Source: Nageia nagi (lineage: Eukaryota > Pinophyta). From it: DNA of 64,000 bases. The stretch is taken from positions 16,058,001-16,122,000 of the forward strand of contig JBITNC010000001.1 of assembly GCA_050084985.1 (NCBI GenBank). The letters run 5' to 3'. The notes beneath the pieces are model-generated. The model was not told the DNA's origin and did not search any database. It saw only the letters and a program-made list of their open reading frames with translations. Of the stretch, positions 12,276 to 24,010 are shown piece by piece. Position 1 is the first letter of the stretch, and every line of letters begins with the position of its first letter. The position numbers and the translations under genes were made by a program.

Positions 12276-12784
12276 AACCCATTCTGGGAATATCATAGGA
12301 TCATTGTAGTCCATGATATTGCAAAGAAATTAGTCTTAATCTCTATTGCAAAATCTAGTCTTAATCTCTAGGGAAGAAAAGTACACTTTGGTAAGAAGTT
12401 CATAATATCTTAATTATAGATTAGGTCTCTAAAATTAATCTTATTCATAGTTTGATTTGTATTGGTACAAACTTTACAACCATATGGCTTGGTCTTCCTT
12501 ATCAAATTAGGTGTTACAAATAAATTCAAATTAGTTTCAACATCTAATGCCAATCAAGGTACAAATAAATTAGAAATAAGCTCATCAACATCCTTATCTT
12601 GTGGCTAACAATCAAGGTACAAGTTTGATATTATATATGTATCACTAATGTATCCTTGTTGGCATACCATGCTCTTAGATCCTACTTCTAACCATACATT
12701 GACTTCATAAACTTACATATGTAGGGATTTGGACCATGAATGAGGACTAGAATTAACATCCTTAACTCTTGATGCAGAGCTCTA
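12276..12784. other. No gene recognised
   Basis: AT-rich sequence with a repeated 'aatcaaggtaca' phrase (12,553 and 12,609). It may hold further upstream PPR debris on the minus strand, but no motif is convincing. Confidence 0.4.
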
Positions 12785-13006
12785 CATGGAGCTATCACTC
12801 ATGGGATGAGGGAATTTAAGGCCAAAGGAATAGAATTTTTCATATGCATTATGCTTATTGCTAAAGCACTTAGTTTAACTTTCGATACACTCTTCCTTGA
12901 AAAGCTAAGCCAAATACTTTAGCAATAAGCACAATTATTATGGTAAATTCTATTTCTTTGACCTTAACTTTTTCCTCATCCCATGAATGAGCTAGCTCCA
13001 TAGAGA
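12785..13006. repeat. Large inverted repeat with about 95-base arms
   Basis: The left arm (about 12,785-12,877: 'catgggatgagggaatttaa', 'atgcttattgctaaag') pairs with the right arm (about 12,907-13,006: 'ctttagcaataagcac', 'cctcatcccatgaatgagct') around a spacer of about 30 bases. Arms match at roughly 80% or better by eye. This could fold into a long hairpin and resembles a foldback or MITE-like element, but no flanking target duplication is evident. Confidence 0.7.
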
Positions 13007-13715
13007 GATTTGTATCAACTACCATTAAATTTCTTCAATACACCAACAACATGGATGGAGAGCTCTGAAGCTACATTATTTAAATGCATTCCTCAAAATG
13101 AAACTTTTATAATTCTCAAGATGGAACTTTCATAATTCATAAAGTATAAATATTGATATCTACAAGCTAGTTTAAATACCAAAATCAAAATTAATTTTAA
13201 TATTTAATAGTATCATTTTGTATCCATGATGCATCATGCATCTTGTTAAAATTTGAGTGATTGGTACTAACATGGTCTATAGTTTCTTCTATGGATCCAT
13301 TTTGCATATAGGTCTACTAAGACACTCACAACAAGAAGAGTGGCTAGTTGAAAATATTGAAGCATAAGGTTCTTGGTTTGTAATGGGGAATGAGAGGTTT
13401 AATAAAGCTTTGAAAATTATGAAGGCAATTGGATGAGCAAAAATATCGTGAGCCTGATGCTCAAACTTCCTCATTGTAGTGGGGACAAGGCTCACTACAT
13501 TTGAGGATGTTTGAGCATAGGGCTCACAACATGTGTACTTAGCCCAATTGCCTTCATAGCAATTTTCTCTTGGAAATGTATAGGACAAAAAAATCATCTA
13601 GTTCTTTGGAGCAACATTTTTTTTGGACTTGGTACTAAGTATAATTTTTGAGCAATGTGCAAAATATCCATGCATGTTTGAAATCGTTTTGTCCTGATTG
13701 CATAGATATCCATAA

Positions 13716-13925
13716 ATGGGGAAGAATGAAGAACTATCCTCTTCTAGAAAGAGATCATCAGAGAAACTAACTTTCATTGTTGAAACAAATTTAGATAATA
13801 TAAATATGGATGAATTACAACTTTACCTTCGAACACATTTTCATGGTCTGATTAAATGTTATAAGGAGAAGGAGCTGGTCCAAATCCTTGAAGATGAATT
13901 GAAGTTAGCAAAAGAGGAAATATGA
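13716..13925 (+). CDS. Short ORF with coiled-coil character
   Basis: The 69-codon frame is rich in Lys, Glu and Leu (ELVQILEDELKLAKEEI). After a single TGA it continues in frame for about 38 more codons of similar heptad-like sequence to about 14,045. This suggests a coiled-coil protein or a retroelement gag fragment interrupted by one stop. No family is recognised. Confidence 0.25.
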   Translation: MGKNEELSSSRKRSSEKLTFIVETNLDNINMDELQLYLRTHFHGLIKCYKEKELVQILEDELKLAKEEI

Positions 13926-14049
13926 AAATTGACTAAAGAGAGAGACATGTTAAGAGAGTGGCTTGGAAACATCCTAATCAAGGTTGAAGATCTTGAACTT
14001 GAAATACTTATTATGAGCAATGAAAGAACTAAAAGTGTAAGGAGTTAGA

Positions 14050-15390
14050 TGGATTCTAAATGGTTTTCAATATGATATATTTTAATAAATTCTAAGTTAT
14101 AAATTATACTTCTCCTTTTTAAATGACCCTGAAAATGCTATGTGATGTGCAAGATTAATAAGGAAATGCTGGATGAAGTGGTTAATAAGGAGCATGGGTT
14201 TTCGATATATGTATATAGATTTTATTTGCGTTCAAATATATGTATAGATTTTGAATACATCTAAGAGTGTATATCTAAATGTTGTGGATACATTAGCTTT
14301 ATATCTTGATAGATTTTGGATATGTGTATTTTGGATACATTAGTTTTATATGTTGTGGATTGTATTTTTGATGGTTCAATACAATATTAGCGTTTTGTTT
14401 AAGTAATCTTCATATGTTTGTTTTAATATGTGCTATGTGGATAACTAACAACTAGAATACGAAGTACAAGATTTGAATGTTATATGCAATGTTAAAAATG
14501 GTTGGAATGAATTCCCAAAGAGGTTATGCATTCTTGAAAATAAAATTAGTACATGATTTTGAATGTTATATGTTTTAAAATGGATATTTGTATTTCTTAA
14601 AACTTGAATCTTATATGTTGTTGAATGCTTCTTTGTATTCTTGAAAACTTTAATCTTATATGTTGTCAAATGACCATACCTTCTTCTAGAGCTCGCATGA
14701 TGGCATATGCTAAAAGTTTGCATAGTCTGTATTTACTTTACAAGCTGACTTTTAATAAGGAAAGGCATAACATGCAAGTTATTTACACATTCTATGCAAG
14801 AATATGTCAATATACATTTTATATGATTTCAAAGCCACTTCAATAAATCACACAATATTATATATGTTGAACAAGTTTTGTAAGCAAATGGATCTAATAA
14901 TTGCCATCAAAAGCTAACCTCGTAAGCAAATTTGGATTCTTTAAACCCACACTCCACTTAAGATACAACAATAGTTCATACAATTGTAATTACAAATGTC
15001 ATATTCATGTGGCTCTTTGAATCATTAGAAGAAGAATAAACATGTCTTCTAAGATGTTATTTAAGATATCATATTCAATTTACAAAAACAAGATCATGCA
15101 TAAGGTGCTTATTCATATTTTGAACTTTTCTAGCAGAGTGCATGTATGATTTGTTAATTTTAAAGATTTTAATTGAATATTGAAATTTAATCTCTTTTAA
15201 AGCCACATTGAATTTCTTGCAAGTATATTATCAAAGGTCATAAATCTAAAAAATGAAGACTTGGAATAATTAACAATATTTCCTTTTGCCCCAAAGATAA
15301 ATTTTGTAGGATGGTAGACTTCCATGCATGAATAGGGATAATACAATAAGAAACTAAATGCATGACATCAAAATTTTACATAAAGAATAT
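14050..15390. other. No gene recognised
   Basis: AT-rich sequence with repeated short phrases such as 'ttgaatgttatatg' and 'tatgttgtggat' between 14,200 and 14,670, which look like degenerate tandem repetition. No domain-bearing ORF. Confidence 0.4.
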
Positions 15391-15462
15391 GTTTCTGAAG
15401 TAAATGTCAGATGTTTATATCCTGGAGTAAACAACAAATGTTTATATCCTAGAGTAAATGCT
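15390..15462. repeat. Palindromic family P repeats, left flank of an insertion
   Basis: Three related units, 'aaatgtcagatgtttatatc', 'aacaacaaatgtttatatcc' and 'agagtaaatgct', resemble the repeats continuing at 17,930-18,065. The LTR element between them sits inside this repeat stretch. Confidence 0.6.
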
Positions 15463-15720
15463 TGTTATGACCCCATAACATGTATAAGGAATAGTACTTG
15501 TGTTTAGTCCCATATGCACTATGCATTGGGTTACTTATGTTGTAAAAGCTATTTATAGGGGGTTTCCCTATTATTATGGAAAGGAAAGAAGAATGAGTTG
15601 AGTTTTATGTGAGAAGTGATTCTCAAGGAGGTTCCCCCCTTGAAACGGCGCAAGTGATCCATTAGTGTAAAATTATTGTATTTTTGTAGGAGTAAACCAT
15701 AATCCAGTTATGATCCATTA
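15463..15720 (+). repeat. 5' LTR of the 15.5-17.9 kb element
   Basis: Matches 17,661-17,907 with few differences. It contains 'ctatttatagggggtttcc' about 85 bases in, a possible TATA region, and 'gagaagtgattctcaa' downstream. Its end may lie up to 12 bases further right. Confidence 0.75.
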
Positions 15721-15733
15721 GGATCTTAACATT

Positions 15734-15745
15734 TGGTATCAAATC
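15734..15745 (+). other. Primer-binding site
   Basis: TGGTATCAAATC lies just after the 5' LTR. It matches the usual plant initiator tRNA-Met PBS (TGGTATCAGAGC) at the first eight positions, supporting a plus-strand element. Confidence 0.6.
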
Positions 15746-16713
15746 TTCAATTTTGGATCTTGCAAGTAGTTTTATTATTAGTGCAAGTGGTTTTTATTAT
15801 CTATGATATATTTTGTGTGTTGAGTGGTTTTGGAGGTTTGGTTGTATGGATGGATTTGTGCAATGCAGGCCCATTTTGTCTCTTTGATAGATTTATGGTA
15901 TGTGTGGTTTATAATGTTTTGGAGTAGGTTATTTTATTGTGTGTGTGGATTGCTATTATGGAGTGGTTTTGGAGGCATATTACATAAATCAGGGAGATCT
16001 AAAGTAGAAGCCTATGAGTGAAAGTAGATTCGAATAGAGAATGCATGTGTAATAGTTTCATTGGTAGAATACATCTTGAGAGGATTTGAGGCTATGCATG
16101 GGAATTTGGAGGCAAATCCCATGAAGCAAGTGGCAAGGGAAGCTAGATATGATTTGTGGGGATGCTTATGGGTGGAGAATTTGAAGAAATGGAAGGGTTT
16201 TTGAATAATTTGAAGAGTCATAAAAGAAAAATGCTCACCATTTACACATCCATAAGAATTTTTTAAAACCCTTTGGTGGGTTTTTCAAAAATATCATCAT
16301 CCACACATAATCCAAATTTAAAGTATGTTGGAATTATATTTTAGAAGTTATTAGCATTTTATTATTTTTACTAAATTCATATTTTAGGGTGAAATAGATA
16401 GAATTAGATTCTAATTTTTGGAGGGAATATTTATATGCATATGAGAAGAATTTAGTAAAACATTTAGATCATTTTGAGTAGTATTGATCAATTTTTATGG
16501 AAATTACTACAACCCCTAGATTGGGAATTATGAAAAAGGGGGAAAAGTAAATAGTCATATATTTTTATCTTGGTGAGTTAGCTCAAAATATGTGTCTCAA
16601 GAGTACTCATAAAAATATTTTAGAATTTTTGAAGCTATATTGACCATTGTATGTTGAAAATAGTGAATTTGTATCAATTATAACTTAAAATATACAACAG
16701 GTGAAAAACAAAA

Positions 16714-17001
16714 ATGGCTTACATGTATTGTCCTCATCAAACATCCTTGGTGAAACACTATCACATTAAATTTACCAATTTTTGTGCTTTCAATGTATTT
16801 TATTTGGGCACATACAAAGATTTATTCATTCAAGTATTACATGAAGACATTAAGCCTAAGGTTACTATGTGGAATCCCAAAACTTGGTATGATGCTTATT
16901 GTCTTGCTAATCTTGTAGAAAACATGCTTGCCTCTCAAAAGAAAGTTGTTGCAGAACCTAAGGAGGAGAATATATATGAGAAGAACTTTCAATATTTTTG
17001 A
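16714..17001 (+). pseudogene. Ty3/gypsy-like gag fragment
   Basis: A 95-codon ORF includes DLFIQVLHEDIKPKVTMWNP followed by KTWYDAYCLANLVENMLASQ. This matches the gag core pattern of plant gypsy elements ('F..GL...I...V....P.TL..A..LA...E'). Gag would build the virus-like particle. No zinc knuckle follows, and stops appear soon after (17,002 and 17,055), so the ORF is a remnant. Confidence 0.6.
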
Positions 17002-17660
17002 GAAGCACTTTTAAAACTTAAGGATACATTTACAAAGGCATTGACACTTATTTAGGAGGCATTAGCTAAGGATGGTTTTTTTAAGGAGTTGATGGAGCAT
17101 CTTGAGGAAACACCTATACATCCTTTTGCAGACTAACCCATTATTGATGAGTTTCTTAAAGATTTAGTGGAGCCAGCTTCTTCTAGTCTCATGAAGTAGG
17201 TTGTAGAGTGTGAGGATATTCCTTTCACTTACATTACTATGGATGATCTTAGGTTGCATGTTTTTTTTTAGCACCCACTGTAGGACTATTCAGTGCAACA
17301 ACATCAACATGGTGGATTCTTTATGGATTCTTCTAGATCCTTATTTTTGTTCCCTCCTCTGCATCAACATCATCCTTCTTGGAGTGGAGTTTTAATACAT
17401 GGATGGGCTCATGTTTAGATTTGGTGCACTATTAGATACTATGGCCAAGTTGGACTCCTTGGTTTCCTTTCGTCTTTTTTATTCATGGACAAATTGTATA
17501 TGTACTTTGTATTTTTGCTAAGCTTTGAGGAAAAAGCTTATCGAAGGGGGTAAGAATTTATGACTCCCCTTAGTATATGAGATGTGTGGTGTGTATTACA
17601 TTTTGTTAGTGTGTGGTGTGTATAAGCTTTAAGGATAAAGCTTCCTTAAGGGGATGGAAA

Positions 17661-17907
17661 TGTTATGACCCCATAACATGTATTAGAAATAGTACTTGTA
17701 TTTAGTCCCCTATGCACTATGCATTGGGTTACTTATGTTGTAAAAGCTATTTATAGGGGGTTTCCATATTATTATGTAAAGGAAATAAGAATGAGTTGAG
17801 TTTTATGTGAGAAGTGATTCTCAAGAAGGTTCCTCCCTCAAAGCGATGCAAGTGATCCATTAGTGTATTTTTGTAGGAGTAAGCCATAATCTAGTTATGA
17901 TCCATTA
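17661..17907 (+). repeat. 3' LTR of the 15.5-17.9 kb element
   Basis: Starts TGTTATGACCCCATAACATG directly after the purine tract and matches the 5' LTR to 'gatccatta'. A second, similar purine tract, 'cgaagggggtaagaa', lies at about 17,537 with 'gactcccc' after it, so the 3' end may have been partly duplicated. Confidence 0.75.
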
Positions 17908-17929
17908 CCAAGCATGTTTAAACACATAA

Positions 17930-18065
17930 TTAAAAGTCCTATTGTATCCATTATTTATATGTTGATTTTATAGTAAATGCTTGGCATTTATATCTTGTAG
18001 TAAACTTTTGATGTTTATATTTAAACACCTTGCATGTTTAAATATTGAGGTAAAATCCTAGCATT
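17930..18065. repeat. Palindromic family P repeats, right flank of the insertion
   Basis: Contains 'gtaaatgcttggcatttata' and 'taaacacctt' type units like those at 15,390-15,462 and 9.7-10.6 kb. Confidence 0.6.
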
Positions 18066-18823
18066 CATATCCTAGAGTAACCTAAAATTTTTGTATTCGA
18101 TGAAACCTCAAATGTACAAAACTTTTATGTATCTATATGTTGTGTTCTCTTTTATTTACTTTTGTGTATCTATTAGTTTTCCACAAGAAACACAATATAC
18201 ATCAGTTTCTTATAAACAAAATTATACCTTGTTGAAATTGAAGTGCAATTATTGTTAAGATTCCCCAAATATTTGAATTGTATGTGTGGATGTGCCTGCT
18301 TGGTGTTTGTAGATCACATAAGAATGTAGAATAATTTTTCATTACCATGATAACAAATTATGGATTTACATTCCATACAAAACTATTTCAATTGTAGAAT
18401 TGAAACATTCAATACAAAATTGATTGAATAAAACAACTCTAACAACACTATGTTTCCTCCACTAAGAGAACTACTATATCATACAAAAATGAACGTTAAT
18501 TATTCTATTGTAAAAGGGGAAGTCTTCAAAATCAATCCTAGTGTGTTGCATACTCTTTCAAGCACTCCTTCTTTGTAGGCTTTCACCATGGATACTACTC
18601 AATACTTCCAAAATTACAAAACATGAAATAGATGGAATCGCTTGGTTAATCTCCAACCCAAGTTACCTTACGAGAAATTAAATACAAAAATTAAAATTGT
18701 CATTGATGGTGATGATTTGTAGTAAGGGATTCCCCTCCAAATGAAATCCTACAAGCACAATTGTGTGTTGTCTCATTATCTACAACACAAAAATCTAATA
18801 GATATATAATTCTAAACATTAAT
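18066..18823. other. No gene recognised
   Basis: AT-rich spacer between palindromic repeats and element B. Short ORFs only and no motif I can name. Confidence 0.4.
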
Positions 18824-19172
18824 TGTGAACTTGCACATTCTCTATTACTAAATAGAATTACATGGCTTTATAGCTTCATGGAAGAAGCTACAACACAACA
18901 ATAGTTATTGCACATAAATACAAGGAATATGAACCAAAACTAATTCTACATATTACAACCTCACAATCCATGTACAACTAAGTATGGATTATTTATTTAC
19001 ATTCAAATATATTCCCTAGGCTATGGCTAACAAATAGGCTAACTATGAAATATGGTCAACCTTGATCGAATATTCCTCACATGCTAATGTTTAGACTTAG
19101 GAATATATAAATCCTAATTAATTAATCCTAATAACTTAGGACTTAGGAATAATGTTAGAAATAGTTCCAACA
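18824..19172 (-). repeat. Element B 3' LTR
   Basis: 349 bases matching 23,499-23,847, with better conservation in the half rich in 'aggaatatataa' and 'ttaattaatcctaata' phrases. Bounded by 'tgtgaac' and 'ttccaaca', that is TG...CA on either strand. Confidence 0.85.
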
Positions 19173-19188
19173 TTCTCCCCTTTGATGC
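19173..19188 (-). other. Element B polypurine tract
   Basis: On the minus strand GCATCAAAGGGGAGAA runs directly into the LTR start. Element C has the closely similar AAGCATCAAAGGAGAGTA at its own 3' LTR, linking the two families. Confidence 0.75.
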
Positions 19189-21057
19189 TAAGTAACTCTT
19201 AGGCATCACAAAGTTGGAAGAAACATAATATTTTTTGTTTCCTCCAATCATACAAAAAAAAAACAAAAAAATATATAAAATAGGCTTTAGCACTCCTTCC
19301 ACTCTCTATGTGGAATCTTCTCCATTATTGATGTTGATCCTCCTTGATGCAAACTATTGAGTGCCTTCTTTTGTTGAGTAGCTGCCTTTCAACAAAAGTC
19401 TCTCCATATGTGATCTTAATCAACCACTCTCTCATCTCTTTGATGGTATTCAAACCATGATTTTACATCATTATCTTTTACATCATATTTCCATACTCTG
19501 CATGAGTATGTGTTAACCATCTCACATAGATGATTGTATATCACAAACTCTTTACAACCTCTACACAAATTTGTAAACAAAACATAACCATGAATTGGCT
19601 TATTACATTTGCAACCAAATGTTACTCCTCACATAGAATTTCACTCAAAAAAATACACCTTACTAAGGTTTTACATTCATCATTATTATTTGTGTCCAAA
19701 TGACCCAATTTCACAATTATTGTCTTCTCCCAAGGAAGATACTTCAATGTTGTCTTCATGAGATAATATTGAAATAATGCCTTGATAAGATATTCTCCTC
19801 CATTATCAATAGTCTTCTAGCTATCTATCACACATATAATCAACAAATATTCATTATTAGCATTAACAAATAAGCCAAAAATTAAGAAATCATCACCTCC
19901 AATGATGTTTTGGTGAGTAGATGTAAAAAAGCTTTTCTTTGATGTTGCTTTTAGAGCAATCATTTCTTCATTTATGATAAGGAATTCCCATGGTTCCTCT
20001 TTGCACATTATTTCCTCTATAAGATGTTGAACTTCATGTGTCATTGAGAGGGGGGGTGAATCAATGTGATCTATTTAAACTTAAATATTAAACTTTATCA
20101 CTGAAAACAAATAGTGCAAACATAAATCATGCAAAGTATTCACCATAAATCATCATACAACACAAGATGTAATGAGGTTCACCAATGTGGCTACATCCTT
20201 GAATAAGACTTCTTGGATCATGGTACAAATATAGCCACTATAAAGCACTAACTTTACACTCAATTTACCAGCACCAACTGGAAACAGAACCAACACCTAA
20301 GTTTTGCAGCACTAACTACAAGGAGCACCAACCCTTGGTTCACCAGCACCCACTATAAGGAGATACCAATCTCCTATGCTAAGCATCCACTTTATCTTCA
20401 CAACAATGAAAATAATGACATATCAAACTGCCTTCATTTCTATAGAACTCTGAATAGTTCAAGCTCACTAAATCCTTTTTGCTGATTCTCTTTTCCATCA
20501 TTTTTTGCTATTGCATTCTCACTACCTTTGTTCTTCGTTGCTTTGGTTCCTTTGTATATTGCTACTTCACAATCACATTCACATACACTTATCTCTCATT
20601 CCACATCACACTTCACCTCATATACTCTCCCTTCAACCCTCTATAATACTTATCATCACTATCTAATGGTTACAACTATTACAACAACCATTCATTTTTT
20701 GCATTTATAATGGATAGACATGCAACTGTTCATCTTCACCTAATTTTCATCAAATTTTGTAACTATTCCTACATTTATGAGGTATGGTCTACCACTTACT
20801 TGAGTATAATCACATTATCTTAGCAATTGGTGGCTTACCAACTTCTCTACAATCATTAATTGCTCCTATCTAGAGTTTTGGCATTGAACACTTTAAAGGT
20901 GAAGGAAGATGTATCCATTCAAAATTGAGAGTGAAATAATGCTACCATATGGAAATGAGCTACATTTAATACATTGGTAGAGTCCTTGGGGTCATATACT
21001 CTTGATTAAGTGAACCTGGCTATTCTTCTCCTCTTACAATCTTTAGTTGACTCTAGT

Positions 21058-21318
21058 GGGTCTTGATACATATCGACGGGTATTGTTCAAACCTAATATG
21101 CTTATCACCTATTGATTTCCCCTAAAGAGTATGACATCATTGCTAAAAATTGGTGGGGTTTATTGAATATACTCTTACATTCTTTACTTGTCCTTTGTGG
21201 GTCTTGTTACACATAGATGGGTATTGTTGAAACTTAATATGCTTGTGGAACTTATCACCCATTAATTTCTCTTGAAAAATATGACATCATAACACAAAGC
21301 TAGAGGGATTTGTTGAAT
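21058..21318. repeat. Two-copy tandem repeat, about 140 bases
   Basis: 'gggtattgttcaaacctaat' (about 21,079) and 'gggtattgttgaaacttaat' (about 21,218) head two aligned units. Each contains a 'tatgacatcat' and ends in '[gt]ttgttgaatat' or 'gtttattgaatat'. Confidence 0.65.
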
Positions 21319-21391
21319 ATGGAGTTATAAACATCTCTCAACATGAATCCTTATTAGGACTACCCATTAACTAAACCATCTAGAGCCGATT

Positions 21392-21462
21392 GATGAAGTT
21401 GTCTAACACCTACTGATGAAGCTGTCTATCACCCATTGATGAAGTTGTCTAATGCCCATTGA
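21392..21462. repeat. 23-base tandem repeat, three copies
   Basis: Units of 'tgatgaagttgtctaacacc' plus three bases repeat with minor changes ('agctgtctatcaccc', 'agttgtctaatgccc') before 'tgatttttgcc'. Confidence 0.7.
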
Positions 21463-21900
21463 TTTTTGCCAAAGAGTATGACTTCATCATTGGATTTTTA
21501 TGGGTCCTACTTCACATGACTCTTTTGAAAAAATTTCCCATTGCATACCTCACTTGACTCTTTTAACAAAATTGCCCACTGCATACATAAATTAAACTAA
21601 CAACTATGTACAACAGGGCTCGAAAACAACACCCATAAATAATGCAAGGTCTCAAAAATAACACATGTACTATGCAAATCAAAACATAAGTAACTAGACT
21701 TGAAATAGTGCTTATACATAACTTAGATGAATACACAGTCACTATACAATATTTCCCAAGAAAGACTTATGACTTTCACCTAACTATGACTCAGACAAAT
21801 CCCAAAAATGACTTAGCTGATTTGCAAAATTGATAGTCTTTAGCCGATGAATTATGTATATATCCTAAACATGACTCGTATGACTTATCAAAAACAAATC

Positions 21901-22490
21901 CTACCTAACAAAAAAATAATAGATGATAATGATATGAACTACCTTATATACTATAATGCTTGAAAATAAGACCCGAACTAACTTAGTCACAAACAGGGGT
22001 AGGTTGACTCTTAATAGAGCTTGAACTGACTGCTCTAAAATCCATAAGAGGTTACACACATCTTTGTTATCATCCCAACAACTAATCCCATTGTGTTGAA
22101 AATAATTCCAAAACTGTTGCACCATACTCAACATAATGCAACTCTCAAGCTCTTTTGATGCCTCCATTTCACCATGAAGTCCATCAATGGCTATCATTAT
22201 TTTCTATCTCCCCTTCATATAGTCATCTTCATTCTCCATTATTGATAAGTGATCTTCATATTTGAGAATGAATCTAATATCCTTCATCTCATCTTCATCA
22301 ATGATCTCTCTTGGATCATTATCCCATATTGCCTCTCTAAAAAAATCATCTTATGCCTCCTCCATGGAGCACTCTTCATTTTTCTCCACTCCATGTGAGT
22401 GGTCTTCATCATAAGTGATCCAACAATGCTCCTTATCTTCAACATTATCCTCCATGAGAATGATTTGTGATCCATGATATGAATCCACAA
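21901..22490 (-). pseudogene. Element B acidic ORF, C-terminal part
   Basis: Two broken minus-strand frames (22,490-22,284 and 22,197-21,901) encode acidic sequence and then KELESCIMLSMVQQFWNYFQ. They correspond in position to the acidic tail of element C's ORF. Function unknown; not an enzyme I recognise. Stops and frame changes show decay. Confidence 0.5.
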
Positions 22491-22770
22491 AATTCTAATA
22501 TGGTGCCTCCTCTATGAGACACTCTCCAACATGTTCCACCTCATCATGGTGATCTTTAAGCAAGCAATCATCCATACTCAAGTGGTCTTCAACACAATCA
22601 TCATTCCCTTAGAATGATTCTTCATCCATTATCTCTTCAATGAGACATTTTTCATCTTCTTCTCTCTTATTTTCAAGAAGAATTTCATCCACTTTACTCT
22701 CTTTCATGAGAGTTTCACAAGCCTCTTCACAAGGCCACATCAAATTCATGTCTTCCTCTTCAAGGATGAA

Positions 22771-23242
22771 TTATTTGTTCTCATTATATATGCCTTCATA
22801 ATACATATCTCCAACTATATGAACCACACTATCCTCATGAGGTTCTTTACATGAATATTCATAAGGATCTCCAAAAGGATCTTCAAATGAACAAGGCTCC
22901 TCCTTGCTCATAAAATCTCCATGAGTGTCCTCATCACACCCATAAGCATCTTGCAAGACTTTCCAAGCCATTTTGGCCACCTTATATTTTGCAATGAGAG
23001 ATAAATTATCTCCAACAGCTCTCCTAAAATCCATAAGAGCCAAGAAATTTTTATATTTCTTATCTTTCTTTTCTCTTTTCTCTTTTCTCATCTCCTTCAA
23101 GCAAGTTCCAATTTGAAGGTTCTTCATACCCATGTTTAATGATCTCCCAAAGATCCTTAGATATCAAAACTATTTTCATTATTATGCTCCATTGAACATA
23201 ATTGTCTCCAACAAATTTGGGCATTGGTAAATCTTCAAACAT
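22771..23242 (-). pseudogene. Element B copia-type gag N-terminus plus acidic region
   Basis: Two overlapping minus-strand frames read MFEDLPMPKFVGDNYVQWSI, then LWEIIKHGYEEPSNWNL, and in the shifted frame LSLIAKYKVAKMAWKVLQDA. This is the order seen in Retrotran_gag_2/UBN2 proteins of copia elements ('F.G.NY..W...M......LW..V..G' and 'A...W..L...Y'). After this the protein turns into an acidic Glu/Asp/Tyr-rich region instead of a zinc knuckle and polyprotein. A frameshift occurs near 23,070-23,130. The protein could once have been packaged or bound Gag; this is inference. Confidence 0.65.
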
Positions 23243-23483
23243 GGTGGATATTTTTCATGCTAATTATTTCACTTTATGACATGTCTTTTCAATTTTAAAT
23301 GGTATCTCTCTCCTTGCTCCCACTAGAACAAGAATTTCTCTATAGAATTTGGATCTCACACTTGCAAGAATTTGATAAATTCTTTGTAATGCATCCACAA
23401 GCTCAATATTTTTGATGATATTCCTTGACAAGATTGATAAAATCATTCAAGAATTCACCCACTCTAACACTATGATTGATTAT

Positions 23484-23495
23484 GCTTTGATACCA
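23484..23495 (-). other. Element B primer-binding site
   Basis: Minus-strand TGGTATCAAAGC, two bases from the LTR end, has one mismatch to the initiator tRNA-Met PBS. Confidence 0.75.
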
Positions 23496-23498
23496 CAA

Positions 23499-23847
23499 TG
23501 TGAACTTGCACATTATCTAGTACTAAATGGAATTATATGGCTTTATAGATTCATGGAAGAAGCTACAACATAACAATAGTTTTCACCCATAAATACAAGG
23601 AATAACAACCAAAAATAATCCTATAGATTACAACCTCACAATCCATGTACAACTAAGTATGGATTGTTTATTTATGTTCAAATATACTCCCTAGGCTATG
23701 ACTAACAAATAGGCTAACTATGGAATATTGTTAACCTTGACCAAATATTCCTCACATGCTAATATTTAGACTTAGGAATATATAATTCCTAATTAATTAA
23801 TCCTAATAATTTAGGACTTAGGAATAATGTTAGAAATAGTTCCAACA
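23499..23847 (-). repeat. Element B 5' LTR
   Basis: 349 bases, same ends as the copy at 18,824. Overall identity by eye is about 90-93%. Confidence 0.85.
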
Positions 23848-24010
23848 TTAACATACCAATAATAAAATCATAAGTACAAATACAAATAGTAACTTACCAT
23901 CTCTAACTTGTGTAATAATATTTGAATGGTCACTTCTATGAAAACATATTCTATTATAAGAATAAGATGCACATGATGCTCTCTTCTTTTTCTTACCTTT
24001 TGGAGAAATA

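Larger units (their letters stand above)
15463..17907 (+). mobile_element. Short non-autonomous LTR retrotransposon with gag-like remnant
   Basis: Two direct repeats of about 250 bases (15,463-15,720 and 17,661-17,907) start TGTTATGACCCCATAACATG and flank 1.9 kb. An initiator-Met-like PBS follows the left repeat, and a purine tract 'aaggggatggaaa' directly precedes the right one. The interior has a gypsy-like gag fragment but no protease, RT or integrase. The exact 3' ends of the LTRs and the target duplication are unclear: the left copy may run on through 'ggatcttaaca' while the right copy diverges after 'gatccatta'. Confidence 0.75.
20045..21890. mobile_element. Probable inserted repeat inside element B
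   Basis: The stretch opens with TGAGAGGGGGGGTGAATCA directly after a coding-like minus-strand segment ending at 20,044. It has none of B's acidic ORF and carries internal tandem repeats. Phrases such as 'gaggttcaccaatgtggcta' followed by 'catcc' look like plant LTR sequence. I could not find its far end or a target duplication, so the right boundary is approximate. Confidence 0.4.
18824..23847 (-). mobile_element. Element B: non-autonomous LTR retrotransposon, gag-like ORF only
   Basis: Two 349-base direct repeats (18,824-19,172; 23,499-23,847), read on the minus strand from TGTTGGAACTATTTC to GTGCAAGTTCACA, flank 4.3 kb. A PBS (23,484-23,495) lies next to the upstream LTR and a PPT (19,173-19,188) next to the downstream one, both in minus orientation. 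The probable target duplication is TTAAT/TTAAC (18,819-18,823 and 23,848-23,852, one mismatch). The interior encodes a copia-type gag N-terminus and an acidic tail, but no protease, integrase or RT. Element C shares this architecture and the PPT, so mobilisation in trans by an autonomous relative is inferred. A 1.8-kb stretch at 20,045-21,890 looks inserted. Confidence 0.85.

Noticed and set aside
13289-13597. 102-codon minus-strand ORF as a gene
   Set aside because: No domain; the plus strand shows short inverted phrases ('ggcaattgg' and 'cccaattgcc'), and the frame looks accidental.
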